From Candidatus Margulisiibacteriota bacterium (lineage in GTDB: Bacteria; Margulisbacteria; WOR-1; JAKLHX01), in the NCBI GenBank assembly GCA_022709925.1, contig JAKLHX010000009.1, positions 1 to 16,083 on the forward strand: a stretch of 16,083 nt of DNA, given 5' to 3'. Position numbers and translations under genes: made by a program. Position 1 is the stretch's first letter. Every line of letters begins with the position of its first letter. Under the pieces are notes generated by a model that ran no database searches, was not told the DNA's origin, and saw nothing but the letters and a program-made list of their open reading frames with translations. Below, piece after piece: positions 1-6,543 of the stretch.

Positions 1-1
1 C

Positions 2-523
2 TCTTATTGGTTTGGTGATGCGGATAAAGGCTGCTACGTAGGAGAACAGGACCCTTCAGATTCTGATAATTCCGGGGGCACGACCATTCCTACCCTTCCG
101 GCCACTCTTTATATGGGAGAACTCAGTTCTCCTTCTATAGATCTGGGCGGTTATTCCGTTGCAACTCTTACTTTCTGGTCTTGGTGGGAGGTCGAATCGC
201 AGAACGTTACGAATTTTGATCAGATGAAAGTAGAGATATCGAAAGACGGCGGAAGCAATTGGAGCCAGATCGCAAAACTTAACCCTACCGTTGATTCTCC
301 GGACAGGGCCGCTCATATCCCTTATTCATCCGGAGGATTTAATCAGCCGGGCATATGGGTGAAATATCAGTATGACATCACTTCCTATGCAGGGGAAACT
401 GTCATGATAAGGTTCTCTTTTGTGACGGACGATTCTAAATACAACGGGTTCCGCGGGTGGTTCATAGATGATGTGTCGGTTGACGCTAACGTTATAAACC
501 CCGCGTCGAAAAAAAGTCGGTAA
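2..523 (+). CDS. C-terminal part of a secreted beta-sandwich (M6/MAM-like) protein, 5' end outside window
   Basis: The reading frame is open from the first bases and ends at TAA 521-523, giving about 173 residues of a protein whose start lies upstream. It opens with SYWFGDADKGCY, followed by 'ELSSPSIDLGGYSVATLTFW' and a C-terminal 'GWFIDDVSVD'. This order (W-Y/F-G-D near the start, 'L-S-P-x-I-D-L', aromatic beta strands, closing 'FxIDDVxV') is typical of the jelly-roll domains in immune-inhibitor-A-like (M6) peptidases and other secreted or surface proteins. No peptidase HExxH motif lies in the visible part, so only the accessory domain can be claimed. The domain most likely binds carbohydrate or supports protein folding outside the cell. 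An internal ATG at 113 exists, but the domain clearly begins before it. The gene is separated from glyA by a promoter and is probably a different transcript. Confidence 0.7.
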   Translation, partial: SYWFGDADKGCYVGEQDPSDSDNSGGTTIPTLPATLYMGELSSPSIDLGGYSVATLTFWSWWEVESQNVTNFDQMKVEISKDGGSNWSQIAKLNPTVDSPDRAAHIPYSSGGFNQPGIWVKYQYDITSYAGETVMIRFSFVTDDSKYNGFRGWFIDDVSVDANVINPASKKSR

Positions 524-534
524 GCCGCGCGTTG

Positions 535-543
535 TGTTATAAT
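535..543 (+). promoter_or_regulatory. Extended -10 promoter for glyA-ftsEX operon
   Basis: TGTTATAAT is a perfect extended -10 element (TG-N-TATAAT) in the 41-base gap between the upstream stop codon and glyA. No good -35 hexamer lies 16-18 bases upstream, as expected for extended -10 promoters. Transcription would start near 549-551. That leaves a leader of about 15 bases which still contains the glyA ribosome binding site GGAGG at 551-555. This is inferred from sequence only. Confidence 0.6.
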
Positions 544-564
544 TTTTTTTGGAGGTAGTTAAAA

Positions 565-1830
565 ATGCATCCAGGAATAGATGAAGTACGGCTTGTGGAC
601 GGAGAGATCGCTTCGGCCATCGATGCCGAACTTGAACGCCAAAGGAACAAGATAGAACTTATAGCGTCGGAAAATTTTACGAGCAGGGCCGTCATGGAAG
701 CGATGGGTTCCTGCCTGACCAATAAATATGCCGAAGGATATCCGGGCAAAAGGTATTACGGCGGATGCGAATGCGTTGATGTGGCCGAGAACCTTGCGAT
801 CGAAAGGGCAAAACAGCTTTTTAAGTGTGAACATGCCAATGTCCAGCCGCATTCCGGTTCGCAGGCGAACACCGCCGCATATCTTGCTTTCATTAAGCCG
901 GGGGACACCGTGCTTGGCCTTAATCTTTCGCACGGAGGGCATTTGACCCACGGAAGTCCCGTGAACATTTCAGGGATATGTTTCAAGTTCGTATCTTACG
1001 GCGTAAAGAAAGAAGACGAGCTCATAGATTATGATCAGATAAGGGAGCTTGGCAAACTTCACAAGCCTAAAATGATAGTTGCCGGAGCTACAGCTTATCC
1101 CAGGATAATAGATTTCAAAAAGCTTAAGGAGATAGCCGACGAGGTCGGAGCTTTTCTTATGGTGGACATCGCGCATATAGCAGGGCTTATAGTCGCAGGA
1201 CTTCATCCTTCTTCCATACCGTATGCGCATGTGACCACTTCTACGACGCACAAGACACTGCGCGGTCCAAGGGGCGGAATCATACTTACGAGCGCCGAAT
1301 ATGCCAAACAAGTGGATAAAGCGGTGTTCCCCGGGACTCAGGGCGGCCCTCTGATGCATGTGATCGCCGCAAAGGCCGTTGCTTTTAAAGAAGCGCTGCA
1401 GCCCGATTTTAAGAAATATCAGGAACAGGTCGTGAAGAACGCCAAAGCGCTCGCGAAAGCGATGATAAAAAAAGGTTTCAGGCTTGTTTCGGGAGGTACG
1501 GACAACCATCTTATACTTGTCGACCTCACGTCAAAAGGCCTTACGGGAAAGGTCGCGGAGAAAGTGCTTGATGAGATCGGTATAACCGTTAACAAGAACA
1601 CTATCCCGTTCGAGACACAATCGCCTTTCATAACCAGCGGGATAAGGATCGGTACGCCGGCCGCTACTACAAGAGGATTTAAAGAAGAACAGATGGAGAT
1701 CATCGCTGACCTTATATCAAGGGCATTGGGTTCTCCGGAAGACGCCAAGATCAAAAAAGAGGTCGCGCAGGAAGTCCTGGACCTCACGAGGACTTTTCCT
1801 CTTTATGAGAAGGGACTTATAGAAGCGTGA
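565..1830 (+). CDS. glyA: Serine hydroxymethyltransferase
   Basis: This cytosolic PLP enzyme interconverts serine plus tetrahydrofolate with glycine plus 5,10-methylene-tetrahydrofolate, the main source of one-carbon units. The 421-residue length is normal for bacterial SHMT. Visible family signatures are the N-terminal 'IELIASENFTS', 'YAEGYPGKRYYGG', 'HSGSQAN', and the PLP-lysine motif 'TTSTTHKTLRGPRGG', which places the Schiff-base lysine at K230. The C-terminal 'GIRIGTPAATTRG' is also present. The ATG at 565 is preceded by GGAGG at 551-555 with 9-base spacing, which fixes the start. The stop overlaps the ftsE start as GTGA (1827-1830), so it heads an operon with the cell-division genes. 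All key residues appear intact. Confidence 0.97.
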   Translation: MHPGIDEVRLVDGEIASAIDAELERQRNKIELIASENFTSRAVMEAMGSCLTNKYAEGYPGKRYYGGCECVDVAENLAIERAKQLFKCEHANVQPHSGSQANTAAYLAFIKPGDTVLGLNLSHGGHLTHGSPVNISGICFKFVSYGVKKEDELIDYDQIRELGKLHKPKMIVAGATAYPRIIDFKKLKEIADEVGAFLMVDIAHIAGLIVAGLHPSSIPYAHVTTSTTHKTLRGPRGGIILTSAEYAKQVDKAVFPGTQGGPLMHVIAAKAVAFKEALQPDFKKYQEQVVKNAKALAKAMIKKGFRLVSGGTDNHLILVDLTSKGLTGKVAEKVLDEIGITVNKNTIPFETQSPFITSGIRIGTPAATTRGFKEEQMEIIADLISRALGSPEDAKIKKEVAQEVLDLTRTFPLYEKGLIEA

Positions 1831-2513
1831 TCGTCCTAAGGAATGCCACCAAGGTCTACGCCAACGGTGTGGAAGCACTGTCCGGTGTCGATCTTTGTAT
1901 CGGTAAGGAAGAGTTCGTCTTTATCGTCGGCCCGACAGGTTCAGGGAAATCAACACTGTTAAAGCTCTTGTACAGGGAAGAAGTCCCGACCAGCGGACAG
2001 GTCCTTGTGGACAGACTAAATCTTTCAGACATAAAACCTTCGCAGATACCGTTCTTAAGAAGGAATATAGGCGTCGTATTCCAGGATTACAAACTTTTAC
2101 CCACAAGGACCGTTTATGAAAATGTTGCTTTCGCCCTGCAGGTGATGGGGGCTTCAAGGACATATACGCGAAGACAGGCCGGACAGGCGCTTGAACTTGT
2201 CGGTCTTCTCAAAAAAGCAAATTGTTTCCCGGGTGAGCTTTCAGGGGGAGAACAGCAGAGGGTCTGCATCGCCAGAGCTATCGCGAACAATCCTCCTTTG
2301 CTATTAGCAGACGAGCCGACAGGCAATCTAGATCCTTCCACTTCATGGGAGATAATACACCTTCTGGACAAAATAAATAAACGCAACACTACCGTGATGG
2401 TAGCCACGCACAATAAATCCATAGTGGACGGGATGAGAAAAAGGGTCATAGCGCTGGAAGCGGGCAGAGTGATCAGGGACCAGCAGTTGGGGGTCTATAG
2501 CAATGTCTTTTGA
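1827..2513 (+). CDS. ftsE: Cell division ATP-binding protein FtsE
   Basis: FtsE is the ABC-type ATPase that partners FtsX at the inner membrane. The complex converts ATP hydrolysis into activation of peptidoglycan hydrolases at the septum and is not a classical transporter. The 228-residue protein has Walker A GPTGSGKST (35-43), Q-loop Q86 in 'VVFQDYKLLP', ABC signature LSGGEQQR (138-145), Walker B LLLADEP (158-164) and switch histidine H195. 'FQDYKLLPTRTVYENV' is characteristic of FtsE among ABC ATPases. The GTG start at 1827 overlaps the glyA stop by four bases, implying translational coupling. The ftsX start lies 11 bases inside its 3' end, so this is a standard ftsEX pair. Confidence 0.95.
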   Translation: MIVLRNATKVYANGVEALSGVDLCIGKEEFVFIVGPTGSGKSTLLKLLYREEVPTSGQVLVDRLNLSDIKPSQIPFLRRNIGVVFQDYKLLPTRTVYENVAFALQVMGASRTYTRRQAGQALELVGLLKKANCFPGELSGGEQQRVCIARAIANNPPLLLADEPTGNLDPSTSWEIIHLLDKINKRNTTVMVATHNKSIVDGMRKRVIALEAGRVIRDQQLGVYSNVF

Positions 2514-3384
2514 ATTTGTCGTAAGGGAAGCATGGACGGGTTTTCGCAGGAGCGGGATAATGAGCGTCGTATCCCTTGTCACTATCACCGTGTCTTTGGT
2601 GGTGTTCGGGTCCTTTCTTTTGGCGGTGATCAACCTCGGCAACATCGCTTCTCTTATGGGTTCAAAGATGGAGATCGTGGCTTACGTGGACAGGGACATT
2701 GACAGTCTCGGCATAAATTCTACCGTGAACGAGATGTCGAAGATCGAAGGGGTCGCGGAGGTCAAGTACATAACCAAGGAAAAAGCCTGGGAGACCTTTA
2801 AGGCGGATTATGAAGGACGCCTGGCCCTCGGAGAGATAGTCAGGGAAAATCCTCTGCCAAATACTTTTGTCGTGAGAGTGAAAAGCCCCCAGATGATAGG
2901 GGCTGTGGCGAAAAAAATATCGAACATGACGACGATAGACGAGGTCAGATACAGCGGCAATCTTGCCGACAGGTTCCAGACGCTTCTCGATGCTGTCCGG
3001 ATAAGCGGAATGGTGCTGGTTTTTTTGCTTATCGTCGCGACCCTTTTGATAGTGGTCAATACAATAAAGCTTACTGTGATGGCAAGACAGACCGACATAT
3101 ATATAATGAGACTGGTGGGTGCCGCGAATTCTTTCATAAAATGGCCGTTCATGGTCGAAGGCTTGCTGATAGGGGTGATAGGTTCCGCTTTCTCCTTTAT
3201 CATACTCAAGTTCTCATATGACCTTGTGGTATATGAGGTGAATAATTTTCTTCCTTTTGTGCCTATGATCACTTCAGGATACCAATTGTTTTGGGTATAC
3301 CTTTCGGTATGCCTGATAGGAGTGTTCCTGGGGATGATAGGAGCATATATTTCCGTAAATTCATTGTTAAAGGAGAATGTGTGA
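2503..3384 (+). CDS. ftsX: Cell division protein FtsX (permease-like)
   Basis: FtsX is the membrane partner of FtsE; it passes the ATPase signal to periplasmic or extracellular amidase activators or hydrolases. The 293-residue protein shows four hydrophobic segments at roughly 20-46, 168-193, 213-238 and 261-286. Between the first two lies an extracytoplasmic domain (about 50-165) containing the conserved 'ENPLPNTFVVRV'. The conserved 'MARQTDIYIMRLVGAANSFI' loop follows TM2 and corresponds to the FtsX/MacB 'E-I-x-I-M-R-L-V-G-A' element. The ATG at 2503 lies inside the ftsE end with a G-rich stretch about nine bases upstream. The stop TGA at 3382-3384 shares one base with the next start (TGATG), continuing the coupled operon. 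Confidence 0.94.
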   Translation: MSFEFVVREAWTGFRRSGIMSVVSLVTITVSLVVFGSFLLAVINLGNIASLMGSKMEIVAYVDRDIDSLGINSTVNEMSKIEGVAEVKYITKEKAWETFKADYEGRLALGEIVRENPLPNTFVVRVKSPQMIGAVAKKISNMTTIDEVRYSGNLADRFQTLLDAVRISGMVLVFLLIVATLLIVVNTIKLTVMARQTDIYIMRLVGAANSFIKWPFMVEGLLIGVIGSAFSFIILKFSYDLVVYEVNNFLPFVPMITSGYQLFWVYLSVCLIGVFLGMIGAYISVNSLLKENV

Positions 3385-4769
3385 TGCTCAAATTTTTGAG
3401 GAACAAGATGAAGGGGATATTAATATCGGTGGCCGCCGTGTTCATTATAACGATGTTCTACGGCATAGGACAGTTCGGTCTTCAGGGAGGATTTTCGCAG
3501 GGGGGTAAGGGCGGCGAAGGGCTTGCTAAGGTCAACGGCAAAGATGTCGATGTCTTCAGGTTCAACCAGATCATGAGCAGGCTTGCGGCAGAGTCTAAAG
3601 TTTCGCTCGATCCGATGTCGCTTCTTTACATGCAGAGCCTGGCGCTTTCCCAGCTTATCGATTTCACTGTGATCGAGCAGGGAAGCCGCAAAAGTTTCGG
3701 TGCCGGCGGCGATGAAGTGGATAGGGCGGTAAAAGATATAATGGCCGCGAACAAGATCCCTGATGAGAGGACGTTCGACAAGCTTTTGAAGAACCAGGGC
3801 TTCTCTCTAGGCAGCCTTAAAAGAATGATATCGGATGAGATCGTTGTGCAAAAGATGACCCAGAAGATAAAAGGCGATGTCAAAGTGACCCCGGACGATA
3901 TGAGGGAAATAAGGGTGCAGCATATACTTATCAAAGAAAGCGATAAAAAACTGGCGGAGCAGGTGCTGGATAAGGCCAAAAAAGGCCAAGACTTCGCTTC
4001 CCTGGCAAAAGAATATTCTATCGATCCAGGTACCGCTTCAAATGGCGGAGACCTCGGGTTTTTCCCTAAAGGCGCGATGGTAAAAGAGTTCGAGGATGCG
4101 GCCTTTGCTCTGAAGCCGGGAGAGATATCCGGTCTTGTGAAGACCCCCTACGGCTATCACATAATAAAAATGGATGAATCAAGGCTCAGGCGCAATGTAA
4201 AACAGGATGAATTGCTTGAACAAAAGAGACAGAACGTATTCAATCAGTGGTTCATGTCTCTGAAGTCAAAAGCCAAGGTGGAGATCAAGAACCATCTGTT
4301 GAACGCGTTCGACAAGAGAATGAAGGGCGACAATGCCGGCGCAGTAGATGAATATAAGAAAGCGATCAAGTCCCAGCCGGAAAGCCCTTATCCGCATCTT
4401 TTTTACGCGGACCTTTTGACCCAGATGAAAGACAGTTCTTCCGCTATGAGGGAGTTTGAGAACGCGTCAAATCTCTCTTCCGCGGACCCGTATGTACATC
4501 TATATATAGGCAAAGCGTATCTTAACGCGGCCGAGACCTCCGAAGGCGCGACTTCCGAGGCATATGTAGGCTCTGCCAGGCAGGAGTTCGATAAGGCCTC
4601 TATCCTTGCCGGTGACAACCTCAAAGTACGCCAGGACATAGCTGCATTCTTCAAGAGCCAGAAACTTACGAAGCAACTGGCTTTGGAGAACGAGAAGATC
4701 AACTCTCTCAAACAGCGCCAGCAGATAGAAGAACAGCTCAAGAAAGAAGCGGGACAGGGCGAGGGGTAA
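3384..4769 (+). CDS. Membrane-anchored parvulin peptidyl-prolyl isomerase with C-terminal TPR repeats
   Basis: This is a predicted extracytoplasmic foldase, 461 residues from the ATG at 3384. That start is chosen because AAAGGAG (3369-3375) sits 8 bases upstream and the ATG overlaps the ftsX stop. A longer frame opens at 3291 inside ftsX but lacks support. Residues 10-30 form one hydrophobic anchor. A SurA/PpiD-like N-terminal helical region follows (about 50-170), then a parvulin domain (about 176-264) with 'VQHILIK' (H180), 'GGDLGFFPKGAMVKEFEDAA' and 'TPYGYHIIK' (H259). Residues about 300-425 look like tetratricopeptide helices, for example 'AVDEYKKAIKSQPESPYPHL' and 'AMREFENASNLSSADPYVHL', and a charged Glu/Lys-rich tail ends the protein. 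The family catalyses cis-trans proline isomerisation and chaperones exported proteins. The TPR tail is an uncommon addition. It is the last gene of the glyA-ftsEX operon. Confidence 0.88.
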   Translation: MLKFLRNKMKGILISVAAVFIITMFYGIGQFGLQGGFSQGGKGGEGLAKVNGKDVDVFRFNQIMSRLAAESKVSLDPMSLLYMQSLALSQLIDFTVIEQGSRKSFGAGGDEVDRAVKDIMAANKIPDERTFDKLLKNQGFSLGSLKRMISDEIVVQKMTQKIKGDVKVTPDDMREIRVQHILIKESDKKLAEQVLDKAKKGQDFASLAKEYSIDPGTASNGGDLGFFPKGAMVKEFEDAAFALKPGEISGLVKTPYGYHIIKMDESRLRRNVKQDELLEQKRQNVFNQWFMSLKSKAKVEIKNHLLNAFDKRMKGDNAGAVDEYKKAIKSQPESPYPHLFYADLLTQMKDSSSAMREFENASNLSSADPYVHLYIGKAYLNAAETSEGATSEAYVGSARQEFDKASILAGDNLKVRQDIAAFFKSQKLTKQLALENEKINSLKQRQQIEEQLKKEAGQGEG

Positions 4770-4773
4770 TTCC

Positions 4774-4798
4774 TTAAAGGGCTGCAAGCCCTTTAGAT
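4774..4798 (+). repeat. Hairpin direct repeat, copy 1
   Basis: The core AAAGGGCTGCAAGCCCTTT folds into a stem of 8-9 bp with a 3-base loop, five bases after the parvulin gene stop codon. It is followed by AGAT. A second copy in the same orientation, differing by one T, lies at 5152-5175. The loop is asymmetric (CTGCAAG), which is how the shared orientation can be told. Confidence 0.8.
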
Positions 4799-4811
4799 CC
4801 GTTCAAAGCTT

Positions 4812-4844
4812 AAAATAAGGGCCTATAACGGCCCTTATTTTTTT
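4812..4844 (+). terminator. Rho-independent terminator of the glyA-ftsEX-foldase operon
   Basis: A perfect 12-bp stem (4812-4823 with 4830-4841), GC-rich at its top (AAGGGCC/GGCCCTT), closes a 6-base TATAAC loop. It runs straight into a T tract ending at 4844. The stem is flanked by A's on the left, so it may also work in part for the convergent minus-strand transcript, whose copy would read TTATTTTAAG after the stem. Confidence 0.9.
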
Positions 4845-4943
4845 CGGTTTTCCGGCATCCGAACTCCACTTTGAAGAAACGTGGTTGAATTTATTTTTGA
4901 GTCCCAAACATAAATATTGGTTTTTTCTTTTCTGGTTCCGTTG

Positions 4944-5064
4944 CAAGCATCGCTCCGTGCGACGACACAAGGATGAATAACGGATAAAGCAGAGAGTCCC
5001 GGCTGATAAATTTATGCCGACGCTGAGGAGGCGATAAAAGTTCAGTCGGCGCTTGCGATGCTTG
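4944..5064. other. Nested long-range stem-loop, possible structured RNA or mobile-repeat core
   Basis: CAAGCATCGC (4944-4953) is exactly complementary to GCGATGCTTG (5055-5064), extendable by wobble pairs. Inside lies a second stem: GCCGAC plus CTGA (5016-5026, with a two-base bulge) pairs with TCAGTCGGC (5042-5050) around a 15-base purine-rich loop. The nesting of two stems in a non-coding gap suggests a folded RNA or cruciform-forming repeat. Function and even the transcribed strand are unknown. Confidence 0.45.
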
Positions 5065-5071
5065 TAGGGGT

Positions 5072-5092
5072 GTCGGGGGCAACGCCCCTGAC
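5072..5092. repeat. GC-rich hairpin
   Basis: GTCGGGGGC (5072-5080) pairs with GCCCCTGAC (5084-5092) around a three-base AAC loop; one of the nine pairs is a G-T. No T tract follows on either strand, so it does not look like an intrinsic terminator. Confidence 0.6.
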
Positions 5093-5106
5093 CGCCTTTC
5101 TTTTCT

Positions 5107-5140
5107 GTCCACTTTTCTTTGGCGGCAAAGAAAAGTGGAC
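5107..5140. repeat. Perfect 15-bp inverted repeat with GCGG loop
   Basis: GTCCACTTTTCTTTG (5107-5121) is exactly complementary to CAAAGAAAAGTGGAC (5126-5140), with the four-base loop GCGG. There is no following T tract, so it is not a classical terminator. Similar palindromes giving 'FxGGKEKW'-like translations are, to my recollection, scattered in intergenic regions of many bacterial genomes, so this is probably a dispersed palindromic element. Confidence 0.85.
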
Positions 5141-5151
5141 TTTGGAGCGGG

Positions 5152-5175
5152 TTAAAGGGCTGCAAGCCCTTAGAT
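5152..5175 (+). repeat. Hairpin direct repeat, copy 2, overlapping the hexomutase stop
   Basis: This is the same sequence as copy 1 at 4774-4798 except for one missing T. It covers the TAA stop (5170-5172, minus strand) and last codon of the phosphohexomutase gene. Read on the minus strand it gives a GGGC-type hairpin followed by TTTAA, at best a weak terminator. Together with copy 1 it brackets the palindrome-rich block. Confidence 0.8.
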
Positions 5176-6543
5176 GTTCAGAAGTTTTCTGCCTTCGGCA
5201 AGAAGCTTCGCTACTTTTTCCTGAGAATCGGCTTCGCAGTATATGCGCAGGAGAGGCTCTGTCCCTGAAGGTCTGAAAAGGATCCAGTCGCCGTTCTCTA
5301 AAAAGAATTTATATCCATCAAGGGTCTTTGACTCTTTTATCTTGTGTCCTGCCAGTTCTTTTGGCGGATGTTCTGAAAGTGCCTTGTTCACGGCTTCTTT
5401 TTGTTTGTTGTCTATGTGTATGTCTACTCTGTCGTAATAAAATCTCGCGAACTGTTTTGATATGTCATCGAGGATTGTTTCGATCGATTTGCCTTCAAAC
5501 GCCATTAGCTCTATCAGAAGTAGTCCGGCCAAAAGCCCGTCGCGCTCCGGAAGATGTCCTTTTATTCCCATCCCGCCGCTCTCTTCTCCTCCTATGAGGA
5601 TGTCTTCTTTTATCATGAGGTCGCATATGTATTTAAATCCGATAGGGGTCTCATGTAGCTTGAGAGCGTATTTTTCGGCCATCATATCTATGAGGCGGCT
5701 CATGTTGAAAGTTTTGACCACTGCTCCCGACATTTTTTTGTTCTTTACAAGATGATACAGAAGAAGCGCGAATATCTGGTGGGTATTTATATAAGTCCCG
5801 TCGGATGAGACCGCTCCGATACGGTCGGCATCGCCGTCCAGGACTATCCCGAAAGCTTTTTCCTTGGCGCACTGGGACATGAAACTTTTCAGGTTCGCGG
5901 GGATCGGTTCCGGATTAACTCCGCCGAAATACGCATCCCTGTAGGAATTGACCTCTCTTATATTCAATGTGCCTTTTAAAAGCTCCGTGAAATATCCGCT
6001 TCCGCTGCCGAACATGGGATCTATCAATATGGGCGAATTCACGGAAGATATCTTTGCCATATCGACAAAAGACCTGAGCTTCTCAAGATATCCTTTTTTT
6101 GGATCGAACTTCTCGATGTTGATCCCTTCTTTTATGGATACGGGCTTGTCGGGAGAGAGTTTTTTTTCTATCCCTTTGGTTATCTCTATCGCGGCGGACC
6201 CTCCATAAGATCCTTTTACCTTGAACCCGTTCCACTCCGGTGGATTATGGCTTGCGGTTATCATTATGCCGGCAGCGGCAGAAAATTCCTTTACGTGGAA
6301 CGATACCGCGGGAGTAGGGCATGATGAGTTCGATAGGAGAACCCGTATCCCGTTAGAGGCGATTACTTTGGCTGCCGCAAGAGCGAAACCTTCGGAAAGG
6401 AACCTGTTGTCGTAGCCGATGATGACCGGATGTGATGTCTTTCCGATATAGTCTGCAAAAGCTTGAGAAACGATCTGCACGTTCTCAAAGGTAAAATCCT
6501 TAGCTATCAGCGCTCTCCATCCGTCGGTGCCGAATTTTATCAT
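5170..6543 (-). CDS. Phosphoglucomutase/phosphomannomutase family protein (alpha-D-phosphohexomutase)
   Basis: This cytosolic enzyme moves the phosphate of a hexose between C6 and C1, feeding nucleotide-sugar synthesis for the envelope or glycogen. The 457 residues carry all four family signatures: the phosphoserine loop ITASHNP with catalytic S98, the metal loop DGDADR (236-241), the sugar-specificity loop GEESGG (319-324) and the phosphate-binding loop RPSGTEP (424-430). The glutamate-serine sugar loop fits glucose/mannose phosphate use, and I see no firm reason to call it GlmM, so the substrate is left open. The ATG directly abuts the TAA of the PBP gene (TAAATG), so the two are cotranscribed on the minus strand. 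Its 3' end runs into the hairpin repeat at 5152-5175. Confidence 0.93.
   Translation of the reverse strand: MIKFGTDGWRALIAKDFTFENVQIVSQAFADYIGKTSHPVIIGYDNRFLSEGFALAAAKVIASNGIRVLLSNSSCPTPAVSFHVKEFSAAAGIMITASHNPPEWNGFKVKGSYGGSAAIEITKGIEKKLSPDKPVSIKEGINIEKFDPKKGYLEKLRSFVDMAKISSVNSPILIDPMFGSGSGYFTELLKGTLNIREVNSYRDAYFGGVNPEPIPANLKSFMSQCAKEKAFGIVLDGDADRIGAVSSDGTYINTHQIFALLLYHLVKNKKMSGAVVKTFNMSRLIDMMAEKYALKLHETPIGFKYICDLMIKEDILIGGEESGGMGIKGHLPERDGLLAGLLLIELMAFEGKSIETILDDISKQFARFYYDRVDIHIDNKQKEAVNKALSEHPPKELAGHKIKESKTLDGYKFFLENGDWILFRPSGTEPLLRIYCEADSQEKVAKLLAEGRKLLNI

Larger units (their letters stand above)
4770..5169. other. 400-base non-coding block between convergent genes, rich in palindromes
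   Basis: This gap separates the end of the parvulin gene (plus strand) from the end of the phosphohexomutase gene (minus strand). It holds a hairpin repeat (4774-4798), an intrinsic terminator (4812-4844), a nested stem (4944-5064), a GC hairpin (5072-5092), a perfect 15-bp inverted repeat (5107-5140), and a second copy of the first hairpin repeat running into the hexomutase end (5152-5175). The stretch 4845-4943 shows nothing I recognise. Short open frames exist on both strands but run through the palindromes and have low-complexity, non-family-like translations, so I do not call them genes. Confidence 0.75.

Noticed and set aside
480..485. TTGACG as a -35 element for glyA
   Set aside because: It lies 52 bases before the TATAAT, far outside workable spacing, and inside the upstream coding region.
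3291..3383. Upstream-extended start of the foldase gene inside ftsX
   Set aside because: The extra 31 residues overlap ftsX coding sequence, while ATG 3384 has a well-spaced AAAGGAG and directly precedes the membrane anchor.
4803..5165. Open frame on the minus strand (120 codons) through the intergenic block
   Set aside because: Its translation runs through the terminator and the perfect palindromes, is basic and low-complexity, and has no Shine-Dalgarno or family signature. It is most likely a by-product of the repeats.
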